Shown: one piece after another, positions 56,694-64,000 of the stretch
How positions within the stretch are numbered: the stretch's first letter is position 1
How the letters are laid out: each line of letters starts with the position of its first letter
Assembly: GCA_027422505.1 (NCBI GenBank)
Contig: JAPQWV010000017.1
Span: 13,951,501 to 14,015,500 of the forward strand
Reading direction: 5' to 3'
DNA from: Craterostigma plantagineum
Taxonomy: Eukaryota > Streptophyta > Magnoliopsida > Lamiales > Linderniaceae
Length of the DNA stretch: 64,000 nt
Program-made: the position numbers and the translations under genes
Notes under the pieces: generated by a model
Seen by the model: only the letters and a program-made list of their open reading frames with translations
What the model was told of the DNA's origin: nothing
Database searches by the model: none

Positions 56694-59660
56694 TGTCAGG
56701 ACCGATGTCCCTAACTGCCTACTCTAGCGCATTCCTATGTGCCTAGCGAGTTGTGAGTAGTGAAGTGCACCAAAAACACGTATAAATTTTTTCTTTTTCC
56801 ATTCATATAATGGAACGAAGCTCTGTACACTTCAAAAGAATACATGTCAGGTCTATAAGCTACACCCTAGACCTAACTACGTGGCTCTTCGTGTGACGGC
56901 ACAGCAAAAGTCTCTTATGCGTCCGGCCTCACAGGTCGTCATCCATACACACACGTCCACCCCAAAAGCAGCGCGAAGCTCCAAAAGATTGGCTTTGTCA
57001 ACTAACACGATCACGTACCGTGCTCGCTGGCGCCTACAACACATAACATGAAAGAATGAGCCGCCGAGGCTCAGTTGCATGTATGCACGTGTCCCTTTCC
57101 CCGCAAAGGCAAACCCTGCCGATGCATAAATTTCTAAGCAAGGGCAATCCGCGCCGATGCATATTACACTCGCAAGGGCATTCCACGCCAATGCACCTAG
57201 TACTCGTACTAGTAAAACTCAGGGCCCTCGGCTAATCTCACTATGCACCACAAGAGCTCACGTCCCTCTGGGACAATACGACAGCGGTCCACGCCGGATG
57301 GCCGAACCCTAGGATGCACATCGTTCCCCTAGGTCGCCATATGAACCCGGTCGTCCTCGACTGTCCGGCGGTCGCTCACGCTGGTAGCCCACGCTGAGGT
57401 CGCCTACACGAGGGTTCCACCCTGTGCCGCTTATACCCCAGGTTGCACCCTCCAGGTCGCACCTTACCGCCACGGGCCATGCCCAAATCCTATCCATAGG
57501 ATATCAATATATATCTACAATAATAGTACGACGACGCTAAACGCCGCCCTGGTAGCATAGGAGACAGCCCCTGACTCAACTATGAGTCGACACACTTGCC
57601 CACATCGGCAAGTCCTCGTCGCGTACAAGCGACATATCATTATGCACACTCAGTCCCACGACCCTTCCGCATGAGTTCGTGCGTGCACATGAATATGCAT
57701 ATGCGAATAAATGCAATTCATGCTAATCACATGAAGGCGTTACGATCAGTCCACGTAATCATGAAATCACGTAGGCACATAGTCACAAAACTTATAACAC
57801 GCAAGTTATGCGTCGTAGTTGGATTTCTACTTACCTGGCGTCCGTGGATTAGTCGCTACCTGACCCGGGTATTCTCCTAAGTTCAAACCTTAGACATAGA
57901 ATAGTATCGTTAGGACACTATATTAATTAATTACGTACTGACTTAGGTACTTTCCTTGGTCATTAGGAGTCCTAGTTAACTTGGTACATCTCACTTGACT
58001 TAGGGAATTTTATGAAGTTCACGAAGTTCATAAAATTCGTCCATAAGCTATTTGCTAGCTGGTCCGGTGAATTTCCTAATGTTTCATCCTTTAAACTTGA
58101 ACAGGCTATAAAGTCAGTCTATAAATTATATCAGTTGACTATGTAAATTTTCGTACCAAAATTCTATCGAATGCAACGTCTACCTATACCGAAAATTTGG
58201 CCCTGAGGACACCGATAGGCAAACTATGATCGGGCGTTGAAAGAGCCTATGCTCATTGGAATCGGAATATTTTTCTGATTAAATGGTGCGAAAATATTTT
58301 TTTTTATAACTTGAAACGATTTTCGTCTAAGAGGTTCAATTCGCGACATGTGTGAAGTTCGCGAACTCCTCCAAGTTCGCGAACTATCCTACTTCGCGAA
58401 TTCCTTATAACTAAGCTTGGATTCGTGAAATAACCTAATTCGCTTTTGTTTAGAGTTCGCAAAGTGGGTTCGCGACTTGTGTGGACTCGCAAACCTTGGA
58501 CCCGGGAGATGAGGTTTTGCAGCTTGTGGGGATTCGCCACCTTGGACGGTTCGCAAAATGAATCCGCAAAGTTCCTAGCCACTTGGGGTTCGCAAACCAC
58601 CAACCCGCAAAGCCTCCATTTCCCTTATCCCTTGCATGGATTCGCAAACCTGGTGGGACTCGCGAACTTTGGCAAGATTCGCGAAGTAGCTTCGCAATTC
58701 TCCAGCCCGCAATTCTCCATGGATTCGCAAGGTGTGCTCGGCCTCGCAAAACTGCCGAGTTCGCAAAACGGACGCGGCTCATGAACTGTCTTGAAGCCGC
58801 GAAGTGGGGTTTGCATGGGTTCGCAAACATCCCGCTACCTCCTCGATTCGCAAAATACTCCACTAACACTTTTCAGTTCGCAAGGTACTACTGTTAAAGA
58901 TTAAAAAGTTGATTTCTTAAGAACATCTTTGAAGGCGTATGAACTTCGGAAACCCCTAAGTTCGTGCTTAACAACATTACCGAGTTAGTCCGAACCGTTC
59001 GTGTCTAATATTCCCTAAACAGGCCATTTAAGAGCTAATCTTACCAAATCAAGTTTAGAAGGTGCTCTTTTAGGGATTTAAAATCGTTAAAGCCCTAGCG
59101 TATGGTATTTTCGTGCCTTTGGTCCCTAGAATATACTACTTCTTGAACTAAAATATAAGCACCATGGTCAGAGAATCGTACCTAGTCCCAACTTGCTAGA
59201 TTTACACTTCGGTTTCTCCTTCTTCCTTGGCATAAGCTTGCATTCGATTTTGTTGTCGATGGAGTTTTGGATTTCAAATGGCTTTAGATAATTGTTAATG
59301 ATGGGACATAAGGGAAGAAAATATCCCCCAAATTGAGGAGGGTGTATCCTTGAACTTATTTCAAGTATGTTGGGCCTAAGTTATATTCACCCAGCCCAAT
59401 AATACTTATAATCCAACTTATGTTTATAATTCACCCTTAGCCCAAATTCTCCTTCGCCCCATTTTCGCAAGGTCCTGAATCAATTAAGGGTCACTTGGTA
59501 CAAATTAATTGTACCAAAATCACTTATGCACATGATTTACCACGCAAAATCTCACGCAAGATATGTAAGTCGGAAATTAATGCACGAAATGCACATAATT
59601 GCAGTCATTATTCATGCAAATTTATTGGCCCTAATTACTTACGAGGACCCGGGTGCTACA
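56694..59660 (-). repeat. E3 5' LTR, 2967 bp
   Basis: The minus strand starts TGTAGCACCCGGGTCC at 59660 and ends CGGTCCTGACA at 56694. The distal half resembles E2 and E4; the central array (58340-58885) is of TTCGCGAA/TTCGCAAA type. Confidence 0.92.
58340..58885. repeat. Motif array in E3 LTR (TTCGCGAA / TTCGCAAA)
   Basis: About twenty copies of TTCGCGAA, TTCGCAAA or CCCGCAAA lie at 15-35 bp spacing, beginning about 775 bp from the LTR start. A shorter version lies in the 3' LTR (50827-51250). Confidence 0.85.
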
Positions 59661-60983
59661 ACAGCAAACAGATCAAGACTTCTCTTAAATACTACAACAG
59701 AATCAACGTCCACATGAGAGTTAGCAGAAGGTCACGCGAATCTAAGCATGAATAGCGATGTCGCTTCACAATTCCAGTGGTACCCGGAAGTTAGCAGTAC
59801 GTCTGATCTCGTCCACAATGATACCATGTAAGTCCGCCATTACCAACGTAAACAAGGTGAGATCGGGTCACCTTGCCGAAGACCCCTTCTACCTTTGAAG
59901 TATCCCACCGGTGTGCCAGTGATGTTGATCGAGTAGAAAGGCGTAGTAAGGCAAACACGAATCCATCCCACGAATGTGCGATGGAAATTAAGCGCTTCAA
60001 GTGTAGCCAAACTAAAATCCCATTCCACCATGTCATATGCTTTAGCGACGTCAACCTTGAGTGCGACCCTTTCGGGCAGCCCCGTGCTATTATACCCGTG
60101 ACAGATTTCCTGTGCCAATAGGATGTTATCAGAGATTCGGCAACCCGGTATGAAAGCAGTTTGGGTTTGGTGAACAAGCTTCCCAAAGCTGTCCCGTAGA
60201 CGGTTGGCGATGATCATTGAGCTGATTTTGTAAAGTACGTTGCAACAAGATATCGGCCTGAAGTCCTTAGCCATCCGGGGGTTGGCACTCTTCGGAATAA
60301 GTGTGATAAGTGTACAATTCAGTTTCCCCCAGAAGAAACCCCGTGCGGAAGAACTCCTTGATAGCATGTGATATGTCCGGCCCAATGGTGTCCCAAGCGT
60401 CCTTAAAGAATGCAGCTAAAAAGCCGCCAGGCCCAGACGATTTGTTGTCTCCGATGGTGAAGAGCGCCCTCTTAATCTCGTTGTCCAGGACCGGCCGGAT
60501 TATCGCCTCAGCTTCAGTCACCTCCAATGTCCGAGCCATATATGGTGAGACCGTCTCGGTATGTAAGGGGATCGTACGTGTACATTGCCCAAGAATTTCT
60601 GTATAGTACTGAATTAGTTCGGCTCGAACTTGAGCGTCTCCCTCGAACATAATTCTTGCTTCATTTTCAAGAGAAACAATCCGATTACCAGCTCGTCGAG
60701 TAGCCACCTTCTTGAAGAAGAAGGAGGTGCACCGGTCACCATCCTTAAGCCAAGCCACTTTCGCGCGTTGTACAAGTGCCGAGTGCTCCATCTCAACTGC
60801 TCTCGCATAGGCATAACGGCATATTTTTTCGAGGGCAAGTAATTGCGATTCCATAGGGCATAGAATGGCAAGTTCTTGAGCGACTTCCAGAAAGGCACAA
60901 GTCTCGACAGCATTGCGGTTGAGATCACCCTTATCGCGACGGAGTCGCTTCAGCTGATGTTTAATATCCTTAAGTTTCTTCAC
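59661..60983 (-). pseudogene. LINE d reverse transcriptase fragment
   Basis: Minus-strand L1 ORF2. It shows the linker and fingers region (60983-60267) with RAKVAWLKDGDRCTSFFFKK, DNKSSGPGGF and FFKDAWDTIGPDI. The palm follows in another frame (60300-59840) with FRPISCCNVLYKISS, AFIPGCRISDNILLAQE, catalytic-Asp motif LKVDVAKAYDMVEWDF and RQGDPISP. The frame changes near 60290 and 59850. The sequence ends at 59661 against E3 before any YADD active site, so the enzyme is incomplete. Confidence 0.88.
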
Positions 60984-61372
60984 GACAGCAACATTTCAAT
61001 ACTAGCAGACTTAACTAACAGTCGAAATCGAGGGTCCTTGAGCAAAAAGTTGTCTAACCAAAAGGCTTTGTTGTGTCCCCGCTGCTGAGATGTGTCTTCC
61101 AGGATCAGGGGGAATGGTCAAAGGTATATGGAAGTCCACAACGAAAGGCTAGGTCACCAAAGCGAGCAAACCAAGCCGGGTTACCAACCATTCTATCAAG
61201 GCATCGCCAGATGCCCGCCGTACCACGGTGTTGGTTATACCAAGTAAACATCGAGCCGAGACGGGGAAGAGCAATCAGATCCGAGGAGGTGAAGCACTCA
61301 GCCACTCATTGCATCCTCCACCAGGAGATCCGCCTCTCGCCTCCGAGTTATCAATGATAGCATTAAAGTCCC
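60984..61372 (-). pseudogene. LINE d endonuclease C-terminal half
   Basis: Minus-strand frame typical of the APE-type endonuclease of plant L1: GDFNAIIDNSE just inside 61372, then SDLIALPRLGSMFTWYNQHRG and RCLDRMVGNPAWF. It ends toward the RT linker with a stop near 60990. The N-terminal half, with the first catalytic residues, is absent because LINE e sequence begins at 61373. Confidence 0.85.
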
Positions 61373-61531
61373 CTTTCATCGTTGACTTTGTTTGACTTTG
61401 TTCTTTTGGCTTTGGTTGGTAGCTGGTAGTGTGTTACCAGTTGGTTGCGGTGCGACTGCATTGCTTTCTGTACACTTCTCCTTTCTCCTCATTTATATTA
61501 GTGACCTTTCCCCAAAGAAAAAAGCTCACGG
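61373..61531 (+). mobile_element. LINE e1: 3' UTR-only fragment
   Basis: Plus-strand 3' UTR (GGTAGCTGGTAGTGTGTTACCAGTTGG) ending in CCCCAAAGAAAAAAG. It is 5'-truncated to about 160 bp and shares the GGTAGC.TGTTACCA motif with e2 and with the fragment at 30476-30773. Confidence 0.7.
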
Positions 61532-62099
61532 AGACGACTCGCCACCTGTTTTTTGACTGCCCTTTAGCTAGACGTTGCCTTAACATTTTGTGCAATCACT
61601 TGCATTTTGGCCGTACAGAGATTGGTTTCAGGCTATTCGTTGGGCTGCTCGGAGATGGAGGAATCGTCACTTAGCTTCGTTAGGGCCGCGGCATGCCCTT
61701 GCTTCACTTATTTATCATCTCTGGTCTGAACGCAATAGATGATGGCATGAGGGAAGACGGCGTTCACCCAATCAGATCGTGTCTGAGGTTGAGACTCTTC
61801 TTGGCGTGCGGCTGTCCATCCTGTCGCACAAGTACGAGCTGCAGTTACTTGCTATGCGTCGGGTTTGGTGCATTGCTTGGTCGGTTTAGGACTGTTTTCT
61901 GTTCCTTTTTTCTGTTTTTGTTTTGTCCTTTGTCCTCTCACCTTTGTGTTCCTCTTGGCCTTGATCTTGTTTGGGTCTTGTGTTTGGTTGTGAGCTGGTA
62001 GCATGTTACCATTTGGTTTTTCCGTGCTCTTTGCACGGATACTCTATATAGACTCTTTCTTTCGTTTTATTGTACTGACCATTCCAAAATAAAAAGATA
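61532..62099 (+). pseudogene. LINE e2: zf-RVT fragment and 3' UTR
   Basis: It starts mid-domain with ETTRHLFFDCPLARRC (near 61536) and runs through a frameshifted tail near 61680 to a 3' UTR. The UTR contains GAGCTGGTAGCATGTTACCA and ends in CCAAAATAAAAAG. It joins directly to the A-rich end of e1, so two LINE 3' ends lie in tandem. Confidence 0.78.
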
Positions 62100-62113
62100 T
62101 ATGTGATGTGTGA

Positions 62114-62300
62114 TTTTTTTTGGGAACCGGGTCTAATAAAAAACGGAAAAAAGAGTACAAAAGCCGTGGCCGGCAAAACACAAACTGGTAACATGCTACC
62201 AGTAACCAACCGAAATCAACAGAATCGTTCAAAACAGATATCTACCAAGCTAAACGCCAAACTCGCCTAAGTGCAAAGATCAGAAAAACATCAATAGACA
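62114..62300 (-). mobile_element. LINE f 3' UTR and A tail
   Basis: The minus strand runs from the ORF1 stop into GGTTACTGGTAGCATGTTACCAG and ends in eight As (plus-strand T run 62114-62121). No ORF2 lies between ORF1 and this UTR. Confidence 0.7.
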
Positions 62301-64000
62301 TCAGAAATCACCAATTTGAAGGGCTGCTTTAGGATCCGTGGTGATAGCGTCCGCTTCCTCCATATCAGCGAGAATACCAAATGTATTATGGAGTTCTATA
62401 TTCGCACTATGATGATTGTTGTTGCTAGTCAAACCGCCTTCATTATCCGATCGACTTATCCCCAAAGGGTGTGTAATACACTTGGGTTGTCTCCCCTGCC
62501 AATTCACCACGGTAGGTGTTCGTTTCTCTGGATCATCAAGCATCTTCGCCTTCCCTTTGTCCCGCGTTCGGCGCCATGCGCGCTGTGGTATTGTCGCACT
62601 GGTGTGTTTTGGTGCTGGAGCGGGAGCTTGCCTAGTGTTCCTACTAGGCGGCTTTGGCAAGTCCTTTCGTGCCTGCTTGGCCGTATTTTTAGTGCAACCC
62701 CCCTCGCCATGGTTCCAAGCACTGCACGTAGCACAGTTCTTGGGTTGCCATTCAAGTCTTTTGACCTTAGCCGTCATGGCATTAGCAAATAATGGCTTGC
62801 CAAGAATGCTCGCAACGATTCCTAACCCCTCTTGGGTCCATAATTTCGATGGCACATTGCGCAACTTTGACCCATAATGGGACAGCCAAGTGCTGTTTTT
62901 TCTCGAACGACATGCCAATCCTCCAAGCTTCAAGAAAGAGGGGCTTTCCCTTGCATGATCCAAGGCCCTCCTTATAAGACCGCTGCAGCAGCCTCGGTCG
63001 TCGCAAACCGAATTTTGAAAAAACCATTTATCGTCGTTCGAATATCGATGATATCTCTCCACATAGCCCTATCAAACCGCGCAACGTGAGGGAAGTACGG
63101 CCGCTTCTTAAGAAAGTACCCAACCAGGGTATGATCCCATCTCGCCGTCCCTTTCTGGATCACATCCCACGAAGGGCAGGCCGCGGCAACACCATCAACC
63201 ATCATCTTCGTGGATGTGTGTTGCATCTACGCGTGATTAGGCTTGGCGCGTTGAATGATAGCAGCAAAGGATGGGTTGGCCGCAGTGTCAACCATACGCC
63301 TAGGTGTCGGTCCAAGTGAGGTTAGCCTTCGTCGTAGCCTCATGTGGTGGACGAGGGCCATTACTAGGACTCTTAGGCCCATTTGAGAGAACCCTAGGTG
63401 GCTGTTCCAAGTTCGACACCACAGCCTCAGCAAAGGACGAGACCTGTTACTAGAGAGAGCCCTAGGCGGCTGTTTCAAAATCAAGCTCAAAGCCGTCGAT
63501 GAAGTGGGGTCATGGACCCTTGACGGCTGTGGTTTGTCATCAGAGATGTTAGGTCCAGCGGGGAGTGCCGTAGATGTCTGTTCCAAAGTGGAAACCGACG
63601 CCATCGAATGAGTGGTGTCAGAAGCCCGTGGCGTATATGGCTCGTCATCAGAGATGTTGGGCCCGGTAGCGAGGACCCGTGGCGGCTGTGACTCATCATC
63701 AGAGACGTTCTCCTCAAGCGGAACAGATTTAGGTGGCGGCGGTGGAGTACCCCGATGTAGAGGGAGGAGAGCATCAAGGCAGGGGTCGCGAAGAGGGACA
63801 ATCGTGTCAGTCACACAATGCTCATGGCTGCGCGCAGTATTGCAGGGTGTTGTCGTGGCGCTAGCAGGCCAGAGATAGGCTCCGATCCATTTAGAGTTGA
63901 CGGAGGTGGTGGCCACGAAGCTCTCGGGTCGCCACAGACACGCCTAAAAAGGGCCTCGAAGGAAGCCGTGTCGAATCGCTCGGAGAAAGCCGCGATATTG
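62301..64000 (-). pseudogene. LINE f ORF1 (RNA-binding protein), frameshifted
   Basis: Minus strand, entering from the right edge. The N-terminal region (63916-63480) is Pro/Ser-rich with three imperfect repeats of GPNISDDEP type. The middle has a DUF4283-like domain (about 63190-62850), with YFPHVARFDRAMWRDI, then KPLFLEAWRIGMSFEK in another frame, then SKLWTQEGLGIVASILGKPLF. A CX2CX4HX4C knuckle (CATCSAWNHGEGGC) lies near 62715. The C-terminal part has NTFGILADMEEADA and a stop at 62301. ORF1 proteins of plant L1 elements bind the element RNA. Frame changes near 63230, 63000 and 62940 break it. The true start may lie outside the window. Confidence 0.82.

Larger units (their letters stand above)
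50555..59660 (-). mobile_element. E3: Tekay-type chromovirus, nearly complete, inactive
   Basis: Minus-strand element with a complete 5' LTR (56694-59660), a mutated primer-binding site, full-length but broken gag-pol and a truncated 3' LTR (50555-52025). A target duplication cannot be tested because the 3' LTR end is lost. The right flank at 59661 begins a LINE. Confidence 0.93.

Noticed and set aside
63612..63878. Gly/Ser-rich plus-strand frame
   Set aside because: It is the antisense of the repeat-rich N-terminus of LINE f ORF1.

Overview
The window is plant nuclear DNA, most likely from a repeat-rich, heterochromatic part of a dicot genome. I see no supportable host gene, tRNA gene or prokaryotic feature. 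Nearly every long reading frame belongs to a transposable element. The families present are Ty3/gypsy chromoviruses of the Tekay/Del type, Ty1/copia elements (a Sirevirus and a family with a UBN2-type gag), L1-type LINEs, a hAT-type MITE, and a 5S-rRNA-bearing LTR like that of Cassandra TRIMs. The dicot assignment and all lineage names rest on protein motifs and terminal sequences recognised by eye, not on a database search.

Layout. 1-882: minus-strand remnant in which a 5S-bearing LTR is joined to a Tekay-like primer-binding site and leader. 883-1064: end of an unrelated LTR. 1065-7696: degenerate Sirevirus (pol, env-like ORF3, polypurine tract, LTR). 7718-8879: broken copia gag-protease. 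9176-28927: one long LTR (called P here) split by two chromoviruses, E1 (9613-20071, plus, TSD TTCGG) and E2 (22202-28850, minus, TSD CGGGG). E1 itself carries a hAT-type MITE in its 5' LTR. 28929-31760: P's primer-binding site, a long non-coding leader with a LINE insertion, and scrambled gag and LTR pieces. 31761-47164: minus-strand L1 LINE fragments, one of them split by the young chromovirus E4 (34335-44924, TSD ATCCT). 47165-50554: a minus-strand LTR joined to a second copy of the Sirevirus pol. 50555-59660: chromovirus E3 on the minus strand. 59661-64000: L1 LINE pieces on both strands.

E4 is the only element that looks coding-competent. It has paired LTRs of 2960 and 2961 bp that differ by about 11 substitutions and one 1-bp indel by eye, an intact primer-binding site and polypurine tract, and an uninterrupted 1492-residue Gag-Pol with all catalytic motifs. 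The other elements carry stops, frameshifts, lost active-site residues or large deletions.

The most unusual pattern is in the LTRs. E1, E2, E3 and E4 each hold a roughly 500-700 bp field of short CG-containing motifs at about the same distance (roughly 0.8-1.5 kb) from the LTR start. The motif differs between families: TCTCGACAT in E1, TTCGCAAA in E2, TTCGCGAA/TTCGCAAA in E3, AAATCGGGCGATTT in E4. In the older elements the two LTRs of one element differ by gain or loss of array segments. A second pattern is the sharing of a Tekay leader, including a possible 65-67 nt intron, by the 5S-bearing LTR element at the left edge.
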